Assembly (NCBI GenBank): GCA_040389065.1
Contig: JAZKAR010000016.1
Location: 124,001 to 188,000, forward strand
Origin: JAZKAR01 sp040389065
Lineage (GTDB): Bacteria > Pseudomonadota > Gammaproteobacteria > Burkholderiales > Casimicrobiaceae
Length of the DNA: 64,000 bases
Direction of reading: 5' to 3'
Of this stretch, positions 1-9,657 are shown piece after piece. Positions within the stretch are counted from its first letter, which is position 1, and every line of letters begins with the position of its first letter. A program made the position numbers and the translations under genes. A model generated the notes under the pieces. The model did not search any database, was not told the DNA's origin, and was given only the letters and a program-made list of their open reading frames with translations.

Positions 1-198
1 ATTAAACTGATGTTCAAGTTGTTGCTGAGCGCGTGCAAGTTCTTCTAATTGAGAGTGAGAGGGTGCATGTTGATGTGTTTGCCATAGTTTGAGCAGGTAG
101 ACAATGAGCCACCCTATGAAGCTTAACCATAAAAAAACTCCCCAGGAGCTATAAAAAATGCCAAAGACAATACCAGCAATCATGCCTAACCAAGCCAT
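1..198 (-). CDS. N-terminal part of a membrane protein, DUF2339-like (partial)
   Basis: The reading frame is open to the window edge, so only the first 66 residues are seen. They begin MAWLGMIAGIVFGIFYSSWG and form one long or two close hydrophobic segments (about residues 3-40). A Gln/Glu-rich stretch follows (SQLEELARAQQQLEHQ) that looks like the start of a coiled coil. A strong ribosome site (GGAGAG) lies 5 bases before the ATG. A glycine-rich membrane start followed by a coiled coil resembles DUF2339 membrane proteins, but too little is visible to be sure. Function is unknown. Confidence 0.5.
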   Translation of the reverse strand, partial: MAWLGMIAGIVFGIFYSSWGVFLWLSFIGWLIVYLLKLWQTHQHAPSHSQLEELARAQQQLEHQFN

Positions 199-323
199 TT
201 TTCTCTCCAAAAGAGCGCTTTAAGTTTATGTATTAGTTATGTTCATAATGATCTGAAAAGTAAATAGTGCATGTTTTAGTTCTGGTGTATAAAAGATCAT
301 TGCAGATCATGGTTAGATGATCT

Positions 324-424
324 TAGAAGTTACGCAGTGGTGTTGTTTTATCAAGGCAGGGCATGCAGCACGCTCTATAAGAGGTGCTGCAAGTTGCCAA
401 TACACTGAGTGCGTAACTTTTCAA
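324..424 (-). repeat. Intergenic MITE-like repeat, copy A
   Basis: The left end reads TAGAAGTTACGCAGT and the right end GTGCGTAACTTTTCA, so the termini are inverted. The internal AAGTTGCC block matches the reverse complement of the copies at 58773 and 62202, so this copy is in minus orientation. ATCT flanks both ends. It fills most of the spacer between kup and the upstream minus-strand gene. Confidence 0.75.
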
Positions 425-435
425 TCTGCTAAGCA

Positions 436-2334
436 TTAAATTTCTACTTGGGTACCTAATTCAATTACACGGTTTGCAGGCACACGATAATAATCAGCAG
501 CATCTCTAGCATTGCGTGACATTGCGGCATATAAAGCTTCTCTCCATAAAGCCATTCCGCTACCGACTCTAGGAATGACGTTTTGCCGTGAAATAAAGAA
601 AGAAGTTTCCATCAATTCTATAGGTAGTCCAAAATCTTTACATTTTTCTAATGCAGCAGGAATGTCTCGTTCGTCTTTAAAACCGTAATTAATATTTACC
701 TGGTAACAGTTATGGCCTAATTCTTCTATCGTGATTCGTTCTTTAAGAGGGATTTTAGGAATATCGGCATTGCAAACGGTTAAGAAAACTGTACGCTCAT
801 GAAGTACTTTGTTATGAAGTAAGTTGTGAAGCATTGCGTGAGGAACACCATCGCCTTCCAAGCGGAAAAAAATAGCAGTGCCTTCAACGCGTGTAGGAGG
901 AGAAATAAATAGCGATTGCATAAAATCTGCTAAGGGAATCAGATGCCGTTGCATGTTTTGAAAAACAAGGTTTCTTCCATCTTTCCACGTTAGCATAATA
1001 AGCAACATGAATGCACCTAGCACTAATGGAAACCAGCCTCCATGTGTTATTTTAAGTGTATTGGCAGAAAATAATGCAACGTCAATAAGCAAGAAAAAGC
1101 TTGTGGCTGCTAAACAAAGTAATAAGTTGTACTTCCATTGATATCGAATAACAAAGAAGGTAAGAATGGTAGTCATTAGCATTGTTGCTGTTACCGCTAT
1201 ACCATAGGCTGAGGCTAGGTTAGTTGAAGAACCAAAGCCAATAACTGCAAGTAGCACTACGCCTAACTGCAACCAGTTAACTAAAGGGATGTAGATTTGC
1301 CCTATTTCACATTCTGACGTGTGTAATACGCGCATTCGAGGTAAAAATCCAAGTGCAATAGCTTGTTGCGTGATAGAAAAGGTTCCAGAAATAGTTGCTT
1401 GCGACGCAATCACAGTAGCGATGGTAGAAAGAGCAACTAATGGGTAAATGCTCCATGCTCCTAGTTGCTGATAGAATGGATTTGAAACTGCTTCGGGATG
1501 GGAAAGCAATAATGCTCCCTGACCAAGATAATTTAAAGCAAGAGCAGGAAAAACAACAATAAACCATGCTAGACGAATTGGGCGTTTACCGAAATGCCCC
1601 ATGTCTGCATATAAAGCTTCTGCACCAGTAAATGCAAGTACGATGGCACCAAGAGCCATGAATGCTGTCCAGCCGTTTTGTACCAAAAAATGCATCGCGT
1701 AAAAAGGATTAAGCGCAAATAGTATCATAGGATTTTCTACGATATTTACAATACCCATACCAGCTAATGCTATGAACCAAATGATTACAATGGGGCCGAA
1801 CCATTTGCCAATGCCTGCTGTGCCCTTATGCTGAAGCATATATAGCGCGACTAATACGCCTACAGTTAAGGGAACTACATACGATTTTAAGGCTGGTGTG
1901 GCAACTTCGAGTCCTTCAATAGCAGAAAGTACAGAGATTGCGGGAGTAATAACGCCATCACCAAAAAAGAGCGCAGTGCCTACCAACCCTACTAACATTA
2001 AAGGATAGTACCAGCGCGATTTTGTTGTTACGGAGGCCAGGGCCATAGCAACTAAAGCCATAATGCCCCCCTCACCTCGGTTATTTGCCCTGAGAATCAG
2101 CGTGACGTATTTCAGAGAAACAATAATTATTAATCCCCATACAATAAGGGAAATTACTCCAAACAAGTTTGTCTCATTCAACGGTAATCCATGTTCTTTG
2201 GCAAACACTTCTTTCATCGTGTAAAGAGGGCTTGTACCAATATCACCATAAACGATACCAATGGCTGCTATCGTAAGGGCTGTGATGCTACTTTTTGTTG
2301 AGTTCGTATTCAAAGGAATACCTTCATGCAGCAT
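436..2334 (-). CDS. kup: Kup family low-affinity potassium uptake protein
   Basis: This inner-membrane transporter imports K+ together with protons. The 632-residue length is normal for Kup. The N-terminal signature IGIVYGDIGTSPLYTMKEVF (about residues 26-45) is diagnostic. About twelve hydrophobic segments fill residues 20-450. A cytoplasmic tail of about 160 residues follows, including the typical MSFFISRQNVIPR stretch. There is no clear ribosome site before the ATG. It is a single gene: its 5' side faces a 617-base spacer and its 3' side a MITE-like repeat. Confidence 0.95.
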   Translation of the reverse strand: MLHEGIPLNTNSTKSSITALTIAAIGIVYGDIGTSPLYTMKEVFAKEHGLPLNETNLFGVISLIVWGLIIIVSLKYVTLILRANNRGEGGIMALVAMALASVTTKSRWYYPLMLVGLVGTALFFGDGVITPAISVLSAIEGLEVATPALKSYVVPLTVGVLVALYMLQHKGTAGIGKWFGPIVIIWFIALAGMGIVNIVENPMILFALNPFYAMHFLVQNGWTAFMALGAIVLAFTGAEALYADMGHFGKRPIRLAWFIVVFPALALNYLGQGALLLSHPEAVSNPFYQQLGAWSIYPLVALSTIATVIASQATISGTFSITQQAIALGFLPRMRVLHTSECEIGQIYIPLVNWLQLGVVLLAVIGFGSSTNLASAYGIAVTATMLMTTILTFFVIRYQWKYNLLLCLAATSFFLLIDVALFSANTLKITHGGWFPLVLGAFMLLIMLTWKDGRNLVFQNMQRHLIPLADFMQSLFISPPTRVEGTAIFFRLEGDGVPHAMLHNLLHNKVLHERTVFLTVCNADIPKIPLKERITIEELGHNCYQVNINYGFKDERDIPAALEKCKDFGLPIELMETSFFISRQNVIPRVGSGMALWREALYAAMSRNARDAADYYRVPANRVIELGTQVEI

Positions 2335-2951
2335 GGCAAGAATGCCATTTTAGTTTATTTAAATCGAGTAAAAGATAGTTTTCTGATAGAAAGCTATCTC
2401 ACCGAAAAGCAGTAGAAAGCAGCTAATAAAGAGCTTTTAAAATTTAAAAGACATTGCTTGATACCAACTTTTCGTCAGTTTACTACTTAAACTTCAAATG
2501 CGACACGTTCGGAAAAGTAATTGCATTTTAGTAAGGAGGAGAGTAAGAGAAATTGTCATCAATCACGATCATGTACTCTCAGTAACGTTGTTTTACTCCT
2601 TATGTATATGCTCTTGTAGTAAAATTATTTGTATGTAACCTTTTAGAGGTGGTGCATTTTGCTTAATTTTTTAAGTCTTTGCAAGAGAGCCTGATACAGT
2701 TGGTAGTAAAGAGTCGAAATAGAATCGAAATGAGAAGCCAGTTAAAATGATTCAATGCACGATCTTTATTCTTCTCTATCACTTCATCTTTTTGAGGGAG
2801 TTTCTTATAAGTGAGATTAAATAAATATCATATTAACAAGGCAGAGGAAGTAAAAATAAAGGTGAGTGAGCACATGAGTCTATAGCATTATTACATGCGT
2901 TAAATTCGATTATCAGCTCGCTTTAAATTCGATTGGGATTAGACTAAATAC
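2335..2951. other. 617-base spacer without a recognisable gene
   Basis: This AT-rich stretch lies between the divergent kup and mpg genes. No open frame, tRNA or known RNA was recognised. The only structure noted is a 12-base direct repeat, TTAAATTCGATT, at 2900-2911 and 2923-2934. It sits just before mpg with a 23-base period, and could be a regulator site or chance. Confidence 0.5.
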
Positions 2952-3524
2952 ATGTCAATAATACCTGGGTTTATTGGTTTTTCTGCTCCTGCTGATCAAG
3001 TGGCACGTGCATTGATTGGAGCCACATTATTGGTAGATGGTGTAGGTGGAAAAATTGTCGAAACAGAAGCCTATAACCAAACAGATCCTGCTTCGCATAC
3101 GTTTTGTGGGCTTACCCCGCGAAATGTAGTTATGTTTGGGCCTCCTGCGCATAGCTATGTGTATCGCTCATACGGCATGCACTGGTGCGTAAATTTTGTT
3201 TGCAGCCCTGAGGGCGTTGGGGCAGGGGTTCTGATTCGCGCGCTAGAGCCTGTGGCGGGTATTAGTGTGATGAAAGAAAGACGCAAAACAGACAATCTTC
3301 GTTTGTTGTGCGCAGGCCCAGGAAGGGTGTGCCAAGCACTTGCTATTACAGGCGAATATAATGGCCTGCCTCTTGATCAGTTACCTTTTCAGCTTCTTTT
3401 TCCACATGAACCTAGTGCAGTGATAACAGGGCCGCGTATAGGAATTTCTAAAGCAAAAGATATTCCCTGGCGTTTTGGTCTTTTAGGCTCGCCCTTTGTA
3501 AGCCGTCCGTTTTCTAAATCTTAG
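2952..3524 (+). CDS. mpg: 3-methyladenine DNA glycosylase (AAG/MPG family)
   Basis: This base-excision repair enzyme removes alkylated purines such as 3-methyladenine and hypoxanthine. The 190-residue protein carries the family block VETEAY, whose glutamate positions the attacking water, and then the DNA-intercalation and binding segment MFGPPAHSYVYRSYGMHWC. The GVLIRALEP block follows, and the C-terminal region has GPRIGISKAKDIPWRF. It is the monofunctional AAG fold, unrelated to AlkA or Tag. It stands alone on the plus strand and is convergent with the photolyase gene. Confidence 0.93.
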   Translation: MSIIPGFIGFSAPADQVARALIGATLLVDGVGGKIVETEAYNQTDPASHTFCGLTPRNVVMFGPPAHSYVYRSYGMHWCVNFVCSPEGVGAGVLIRALEPVAGISVMKERRKTDNLRLLCAGPGRVCQALAITGEYNGLPLDQLPFQLLFPHEPSAVITGPRIGISKAKDIPWRFGLLGSPFVSRPFSKS

Positions 3525-3611
3525 ATATTGAGAAAGTTAGCAGCTTAAATTCAGAGTAGAAATGATTTATTTTTCTTAACGATTCAATGATTGCGAATGA
3601 TTGTGTAGAGA

Positions 3612-5036
3612 TTATTGAGTAGAAATATTAGGCGTTTTATTCAAAGCTATTTTATAGCGCTGCAACGTTAATAACCGCGCTTTAGCATGATCAATAATAG
3701 GAGAAGGGTAATTGGCTGGCGGATGAGCACTCTCCCAGGGGCTATGAATATATTTGTTAGGTAAATGGGCAATTTCTGGTATGTATCGGCGAATAAAATT
3801 ACCATCAGGGTCAAATTTCTTAGATTGAGTAATAGGGTTAAATATTCTGAAATAGGGTTGGGCATCACAGCCGGTAGATGCACACCATTGCCAGCCTCCA
3901 TTATTTGAAGCTAAGTCATAGTCATTTAATTGTGCAGCGAAATAAGCTTCTCCCCAGCGCCAGTCGATATGTAGATCTTTAATTAAAAAGCTGGCAGCTA
4001 CCATGCGTAAACGATTATGCATAAAACCGCTGCTATTTATCTGGCGCATGGCTGCATCAACGAGAGGATACCCTGTTTGCCCAGTTTTCCATGCCTCAAA
4101 TAGAGCAACATCATTAGTAAATTCAAGTTGATCATATTCTGATTTAAAAGCATGACTTACTACATGAGGAAAATGCGACAAAATGGCTGCATAAAAATCT
4201 CGCCAAATTAATTCACTTAGCCACGTTTCAGCGCCTAATGAGCCAAATGCAATGCGGCTTTGGGCAACTCTTACAGCTTCCCGTATAGAAAGTGTGCCGA
4301 AACGAAGATGTACTGAAAGATAAGACCCGCCTTTCATGGCAGGAAAATCGCGACGCTCCGCGTAATCATCAATACGCTGTATAAAATTATTCAAAAGGGA
4401 AGAGGCACCTTTAACGCCTATGGGCAAATTTATAGTGTTAGTGTTGGCAGCTTCGAATCCTAATGTTTTCAGCGAGGGTAAAGAGGCATTTTTTAACGAT
4501 GTCTTTAAGCGATGAAGGAGTTCCTCGCTCTTGCGTTCAGCATAATCTTCAGCACTAAGCTGTTTAAGCCAAGCACGTTTATACGGCGTAAATACGCTAT
4601 AAGGCTCCCCATTTTGCTTAAGAACCTCGTTGTGCTCGAAAATGACTTGATCTTTAAATGAATGAAAAGGAATACCATGAGCTGTAAGCTCAAGGCCCAC
4701 ATTAAGATCGCGATTGATCGCTGAAGGTTCGTAGTCATTATGCGTAAATACAGCGTCAGCATTAATTTTTTGCGCCAGCAAAGGAATTTCTTGCTCAGGG
4801 TTACCGTGCAAAACGTACAAAGCCCCTTGCTGTTCGGTAAACGCTTGATGAAGGTCTTGAAGGCTATTCCAAATAAATGCAACTCTACGATCATGTTCAG
4901 GTAATGATGCAAGAATAATCGTATCAAACACAAACACGCCAATAACTTCTTGGCTTTGCTCAAGAGCATGGTTTAACGCAGTATGATCATGTAACCTAAG
5001 GTCACGCCGGAACCAGCAGAGACTGCGTGTGTACAC
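3612..5036 (-). CDS. phrB: Deoxyribodipyrimidine photolyase
   Basis: This light-driven FAD enzyme splits cyclobutane pyrimidine dimers. At 474 residues it has a class I photolyase layout. The antenna-binding Rossmann domain covers about residues 4-130 (start LCWFRRDLRLHDHTALNHAL). The helical FAD domain covers about residues 200-465, with GGSYLSVHLRFGTLSIR, WLSELIWRDFY and the signature WQWCASTGCDAQPYFRIFNP. With mpg it makes a convergent pair of DNA-repair genes, but nothing indicates co-transcription. Confidence 0.95.
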   Translation of the reverse strand: MYTRSLCWFRRDLRLHDHTALNHALEQSQEVIGVFVFDTIILASLPEHDRRVAFIWNSLQDLHQAFTEQQGALYVLHGNPEQEIPLLAQKINADAVFTHNDYEPSAINRDLNVGLELTAHGIPFHSFKDQVIFEHNEVLKQNGEPYSVFTPYKRAWLKQLSAEDYAERKSEELLHRLKTSLKNASLPSLKTLGFEAANTNTINLPIGVKGASSLLNNFIQRIDDYAERRDFPAMKGGSYLSVHLRFGTLSIREAVRVAQSRIAFGSLGAETWLSELIWRDFYAAILSHFPHVVSHAFKSEYDQLEFTNDVALFEAWKTGQTGYPLVDAAMRQINSSGFMHNRLRMVAASFLIKDLHIDWRWGEAYFAAQLNDYDLASNNGGWQWCASTGCDAQPYFRIFNPITQSKKFDPDGNFIRRYIPEIAHLPNKYIHSPWESAHPPANYPSPIIDHAKARLLTLQRYKIALNKTPNISTQ

Positions 5037-5136
5037 TGAATGCTCCTAGTAAAAGTGAGGGCCTCAATGAATTTACACTAGCACACCAGCGACTACAAGC
5101 AATCTACATAATAGAGTTTGCCTCTAATCATTGAAG

Positions 5137-5250
5137 TTAGAAGTTAGGCAGTTGGATTTTCTAGGCGCATTTGTAACTTGTCGTACTCTGTTTGCGTTGT
5201 CATGCGGGGCATTCCATGCCTTAATAGAGCCTAGATGCGTAGCATTTGAA
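5137..5250 (+). repeat. Intergenic MITE-like repeat, copy B (diverged)
   Basis: It starts TTAGAAGTTAGGCAGTTGG and keeps the internal blocks CTTGTCGTACTCTG, TTGCGTTGTCATGCGGGG and CATTCC of the family. The right terminus (GATGCGTAGCATTT) is degraded. It lies in the spacer between phrB and the GNAT gene. Confidence 0.65.
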
Positions 5251-5252
5251 AA

Positions 5253-6503
5253 TTAAGAAACCTTTTTAAATGGATTCCTATCAGGCGCTTCTTCATGTTC
5301 AATACCTAGTAATAAGCGTTTTAACAAGGTATTAAGAATGGGTTGGCGGTGCCGTACAAGTACTCCAAATGTTTCAGGTTTCGCGCCTAATGCAGCTTTA
5401 GGTTCCAATGCGCTACGCCCAAAAGAAATACGTTTGCATCCTAGCGCCAAAGCATCAGCAATACCTGCATGAAGCAGGCGAAAATAAAGTGGTAATTCAG
5501 CAGCCGCGCTACGGTCGAATCCAATATGATAGGCAATCGATGTATCGCCATCAGCCACGGATATTAAAAAGCCAAGTAATGTATGGTTGCGTTTAATCAG
5601 GCTGCACCGAAAGCGTTCTCCAGCCACGCGCTGAAGGGCAGAAAAATACTCGGTACGCAATAAAAAAGGACGAAAAGCAGCATTAGCTTGTACCGATTGA
5701 TATAAGGTAAAAAATTGATCTTGCAATGAAGTGAGATCAGCCGCTTGTTCTATAACGCAATCTGCTTCATCAATAGGTTTTAATACGCCATTACGAATAT
5801 TGGCTCGGTATTTTGAAGATAAGCTAGCTAAGTAATCGTCGTAACTTTTCCAATCTTGCCCTAAGGTGAGAACCATGTTCGGTTCTGTTTCAAGATATCG
5901 ATAATTTAAACGAGAAAGATGAAGAGCATGCTCCGTAAATGGCGCATGTAAGTCTTTAATCATTAAAAACTGTGTTTTACCTCTTAATCTGTCTGCTTGC
6001 CGTAAACGGTATAAAACCTCAGCCACACCATGCCATACAATCTTTGGGTCAATACCTTCAGCAAAGGCAATACCGTGTTGCCCGTATGTTAATAAGTTTC
6101 CGCATGTTAATACGCGTTGGCTAACTTTTTTACTTAGTAAATGAACAGGTTTTTTCCAAAGACTCATGGCTTTTTGTTCGGGTCGAGCATGTGCCAGATG
6201 AATATCTATAATATGCACATATACAGCCGCAATCGGCTGTAAAACGCCATCATTTTCTTGGTAAATCAATGCATAGCGAGGGCTAATGTTGGTAGGGAGA
6301 ACAGGCTCCATCGCTTTTAAATAATCAGCCGACATAAAAAAACTGCACTGGTGAGTGAGATTTTTCCATACCTCGGTGTTGAGCATATTTAAAGAGTCTG
6401 CTATCGCAAATTGCAATTGTGCTGCGCGTTTCAAGCGTTTGCGTTCCTGGCCTTTTTCTAACAATGACGATTTTAGGGAGCGCACTTTATCAGTGATTTT
6501 CAT
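5253..6503 (-). CDS. GNAT / FemAB-like acyltransferase family protein
   Basis: The 416-residue soluble protein has no signal peptide. Its C-terminal half (about residues 215-390) looks like the BioF2-like/FemAB acetyltransferase fold (Acetyltransf_6). It contains YLASLSSKYRANIRNG, the acceptor-side FYTLYQSVQANAAFRPFLL-like segment, and LLGFLISVADGDTSIAYHIGFD. A basic N-terminus (KSSLLEKGQERKRLKRAAQ) precedes this. Members are annotated as putative peptidoglycan-related or small-molecule N-acyltransferases. The substrate cannot be told from the sequence. It is monocistronic. Confidence 0.7.
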   Translation of the reverse strand: MKITDKVRSLKSSLLEKGQERKRLKRAAQLQFAIADSLNMLNTEVWKNLTHQCSFFMSADYLKAMEPVLPTNISPRYALIYQENDGVLQPIAAVYVHIIDIHLAHARPEQKAMSLWKKPVHLLSKKVSQRVLTCGNLLTYGQHGIAFAEGIDPKIVWHGVAEVLYRLRQADRLRGKTQFLMIKDLHAPFTEHALHLSRLNYRYLETEPNMVLTLGQDWKSYDDYLASLSSKYRANIRNGVLKPIDEADCVIEQAADLTSLQDQFFTLYQSVQANAAFRPFLLRTEYFSALQRVAGERFRCSLIKRNHTLLGFLISVADGDTSIAYHIGFDRSAAAELPLYFRLLHAGIADALALGCKRISFGRSALEPKAALGAKPETFGVLVRHRQPILNTLLKRLLLGIEHEEAPDRNPFKKVS

Positions 6504-6584
6504 ACGGTCGATTACTCCATCTTCAACTAATTTTTAAGTTCTTATGCTGATGTTTTATCGACTTTTTTTGATTGTTATGAAAAA

Positions 6585-6941
6585 TTATTTTCGATAAACG
6601 GTTAATTCTTGTGTTAACCATTCTGCGCTGGGAATAGAAGCTTTACCCTCACATTGAACAAAATAGGGCTTACCTGTTGAGCTGCTTTCGCTAGCAGCAC
6701 GTTTAATAAAAATCTCTGCGGTAGGGGCTAAGTCTTTTTTTTGTAAATAATTATATTTTCGACTTAGATGAGCTTTAGCCTCAGTTGAGCTATACCATGT
6801 TCCATTGCGAGAAAACTTACAATTTGAAGACTCTAAATAGGATAGCAAATGCTGAATTTCTTGGTCGGGAGAAGATTGGGGATGTTGAGCCAATGTATAC
6901 GATGACATAAGCAGTAATATAGAAAAAAAGAAGAACTTCAT
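6585..6941 (-). CDS. Exported DUF5329 family protein
   Basis: This 118-residue protein has a clear signal peptide (MKFFFFSILLLMSSYTLA, cleavage near residue 18), so it is periplasmic. The mature part follows the DUF5329 pattern: a short helix, then SSNCKFSRNGTWYSSTEAKAHL, a lysine-rich helix and the SSSTGKPYFVQCEGKASIPS segment with paired cysteines. The family has no known function. It is divergent from the TIGR04222 gene. Confidence 0.75.
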   Translation of the reverse strand: MKFFFFSILLLMSSYTLAQHPQSSPDQEIQHLLSYLESSNCKFSRNGTWYSSTEAKAHLSRKYNYLQKKDLAPTAEIFIKRAASESSSTGKPYFVQCEGKASIPSAEWLTQELTVYRK

Positions 6942-7094
6942 GGAGCGCTTTCAAGGTTTGATAATTAAATGGTTAGAAAAAAATGCTTAGCCATAATGTT
7001 TAAGCGTTAAATAGTTAAGACGTTTGTGATGAGGGTTAGGTTTACTTCAATAAGACTTAGACAAAAGCAGTCGTTTAGTTAAAGGGTTAAAAGC

Positions 7095-8600
7095 GTGGGA
7101 AATGTATACAAAAACTCTCTGAGTTCACCTTCAATGACGTGTGATCAGGCAGCGCTTTACGAAAAAATTTGTTCTTTTTCCTTAGATGCTGCTGAGTCAT
7201 CATTGATGTTTAGTCAGCGTTTGGCGCAAGAGAATGACTGGAACTATGCATATGCATTGCAAGTGATAGAGGAATACAAAAAATTTGTTTTTCTGGCTTT
7301 GGTGGCAGGTCATCCTGTTACTCCCTCAGAACAGGTAGATCAAGTATGGCACTTACATTTAACCTATACGCATTCTTACTGGCAAGAGTTTTGCCCGAAT
7401 ATTTTGGGAGCGCCATTTCATCATAGCCCTACGCATGGTGGGGTAGCTGAACAGGTGAAATTTGTTGAATGGTATAACCGTACCTTAACTAGCTATCAGC
7501 ATTTTTTTGGTGAGGTCCCTCCTTTAACTATCTGGCCTGTTTCAGATATTCGCTTTGGAAAAGCTGTATATTACAAGCGTATCAATACCCATAAAAACTG
7601 GATTTTGCCAAAACCAGAGTTGAAACAATGGATCAAAACAAAGAGTGGTTTAGCAATACTAATTTTTTTTGCGATAAGCGTTGTAAGCTGCCAAGTGTTT
7701 GCAGATATAACAAATTCGCTTAATTTCATTGGATCAGATTTCCGACCTTTTTATATTTTATTGTATGTGATCGGGTTAATGGTGGCGTGTGGTGCGCGGG
7801 TTATTTTGTGTTCAACTAATAACAATGGCTTTTCTTTAGTAAAAAGTGCTGATCAGCTAAGTGATTATGAAGTAGCGTATTTGGCTGGTGGCACTAATCG
7901 TGTGCTGGGAACGGCAATGATTTATTTGTTGCAACATAAATATCTAAAAATAGTAGCGGTATCGAGCGAGTCTGCCCATGCGCCAGAATCTTCATGGTGG
8001 GTAAAGGTTATAAAGCCAGAGTTTCATGAATGCCATCCAATCGAACAGGCCGTTATGCAAGCCACTAATACACCAGGGTTTGAAAATAGTTTGGATAAAG
8101 TTATAGGCCGCTCGTATCTACGGTTAAAGAAAGAAAAGATATTATTGAATAATTGCTTTCAGACAAAAGGTATTTTTCTAAATGATAAGCAAGCGTCTGA
8201 TGCACGATTTTACCCGTTAGCTATTATTTGTTTACTAATGGGGGGAGGGTTAGTCAACATTTTTGTGGATTTATTGCGGCAAAAACCTGTAGAGTTTTTG
8301 TGCATCAGCATAGCTTTTTTATTGCCTTTTGCATTTAGGCTATATTTTAAACCGACGCATAGCCAGTACGGTAAGGCTATTTTAAAATATTTAACCCGCT
8401 CTAAGAAACCGTTAAAAAAAACGGTTGATGCTACACAGCTTCCCTTGGCATATGCACTATTTGGAGTAACAGCTTTAGAAATGAATTCGGCTTTTGACGA
8501 TATATACAAAATATTTAACGCTACTCTTCCTTTGAGTGGTAACTATAAAAGTGATGGAAGCGGAGAGGGAGGATGCAGCGGGGGATGCGGAGGCCACTAA
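7095..8600 (+). CDS. TIGR04222-type membrane protein with glycine/cysteine-rich tail
   Basis: Function is unknown. The N-terminal 150 residues form a soluble helical region with HPVTPSEQVDQVWHLHLTYT, which resembles plant-like glycine-rich-domain proteins. Hydrophobic segments follow at about residues 180-200, 212-235 and 370-410. The chain ends in GEGGCSGGCGGH, the Gly-Cys tail typical of TIGR04222 proteins. The start is a GTG; an in-frame ATG 13 codons later has no ribosome site. The Cys-rich tail might bind metal or be processed, but this is speculation. Confidence 0.7.
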   Translation: MGNVYKNSLSSPSMTCDQAALYEKICSFSLDAAESSLMFSQRLAQENDWNYAYALQVIEEYKKFVFLALVAGHPVTPSEQVDQVWHLHLTYTHSYWQEFCPNILGAPFHHSPTHGGVAEQVKFVEWYNRTLTSYQHFFGEVPPLTIWPVSDIRFGKAVYYKRINTHKNWILPKPELKQWIKTKSGLAILIFFAISVVSCQVFADITNSLNFIGSDFRPFYILLYVIGLMVACGARVILCSTNNNGFSLVKSADQLSDYEVAYLAGGTNRVLGTAMIYLLQHKYLKIVAVSSESAHAPESSWWVKVIKPEFHECHPIEQAVMQATNTPGFENSLDKVIGRSYLRLKKEKILLNNCFQTKGIFLNDKQASDARFYPLAIICLLMGGGLVNIFVDLLRQKPVEFLCISIAFLLPFAFRLYFKPTHSQYGKAILKYLTRSKKPLKKTVDATQLPLAYALFGVTALEMNSAFDDIYKIFNATLPLSGNYKSDGSGEGGCSGGCGGH

Positions 8601-8694
8601 GATTTGAAATTAAGGGGAAAATGCTTAAATCATATCCCCCTTTTAAAGCAGCTAAATTAACGCTATTATCAATATTTAAGACGATAAATGAACG

Positions 8695-9657
8695 TTATTC
8701 AGCCATTAATTGCTTAGGATCATTTCTCGTCTTCCACAAAGAATACAGCACGCCGATCACTAATAAGCCAAAGGTAACGCCAAGCGATATTGGCGAGGGT
8801 ATTTTAATATCAAAGTTAACCAGTAAAATTTTAGCTCCAATAAATACCAGTACCACTGCTAGAGAATATTTTAAATATTCAAAGCGATGTACCATAGCAG
8901 CTAGTGCAAAATACAATGCTCTTAATCCCAAAATAGCAAAAATATTTGAGGTGAAAACAATAAACGTATCGGTTGTGATGGCGAAAATAGCAGGTACACT
9001 ATCTACAGCAAAAATAACATCGCTAATTTCAACCATAATTAAGGTTAAAAAAAGTGGGGTTGCCCACCACACTGATTTACCAGTTCCTTTAGGATCAGGT
9101 GCTTTGACGAAAAAGTCATGGTTTTCAATCTTCTCTGTAAATCGAAAATGTCCTTTAAGCCAGTTGATAAGCGGATTTTTAGAAATATCAGTTTCTTCCT
9201 CATCATTGGCCCATAGCATTTTGATGCCTGTAAATACCAGGAAAGCGCCAAAAATATAAAGAATCCAGGAGAACTGATGAATCAGAGCGGCTCCTAGGCC
9301 AATCATGATTCCACGCATGACAATAGCGCCTAGAATTCCCCACAATAATACCCGATGCTGAAATTTCGCTGGCACAGCAAAATAGGTAAACACTAAACTC
9401 ATGACAAACACATTGTCCATAGACAAGCTTTTTTCAACTAAAAAACCTGTGAAGTAATCCATACCTGCTTTAGGCCCTAAGGCATACCATACCCATCCTC
9501 CAAAGAGCAGGCCTGCACTAATATAAAACGCAGATAATTTAAGGCTTTCTTTTACTCCAATTTTATGATCTTTTTTGTTTAAAACCCCCAAATCAAGTAC
9601 CATTAAAACTAGTACGGAAATACCAAACGATGCCCACATCCACCATGGATAATTCAT
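8695..9657 (-). CDS. alx: TerC/Alx family integral membrane protein
   Basis: The family exports Mn2+ or protects against tellurite or pH stress. The protein has about nine membrane segments. The family block FLVEKSLSMDNVFVMSLVFT is at about residues 70-90, and EISDVIFAVDSVPAIFAIT is in the second half; both hold the conserved metal-binding acidic residues. I place the start at MNYPWWMW because AAGGAA lies 8 bases before it; an in-frame ATG 8 codons upstream lacks a site. The leader was searched for a yybP-ykoY Mn2+ riboswitch and none was seen. The symbol alx is by homology; terC is equally used. Confidence 0.85.
   Translation of the reverse strand: MNYPWWMWASFGISVLVLMVLDLGVLNKKDHKIGVKESLKLSAFYISAGLLFGGWVWYALGPKAGMDYFTGFLVEKSLSMDNVFVMSLVFTYFAVPAKFQHRVLLWGILGAIVMRGIMIGLGAALIHQFSWILYIFGAFLVFTGIKMLWANDEEETDISKNPLINWLKGHFRFTEKIENHDFFVKAPDPKGTGKSVWWATPLFLTLIMVEISDVIFAVDSVPAIFAITTDTFIVFTSNIFAILGLRALYFALAAMVHRFEYLKYSLAVVLVFIGAKILLVNFDIKIPSPISLGVTFGLLVIGVLYSLWKTRNDPKQLMAE

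Noticed and set aside
8573..9259. Plus-strand frame of 228 codons opposite the TerC/Alx gene
   Set aside because: It lies wholly in a GC-shadow frame of a well-supported membrane protein gene, starts inside the previous gene and has no recognisable protein features.
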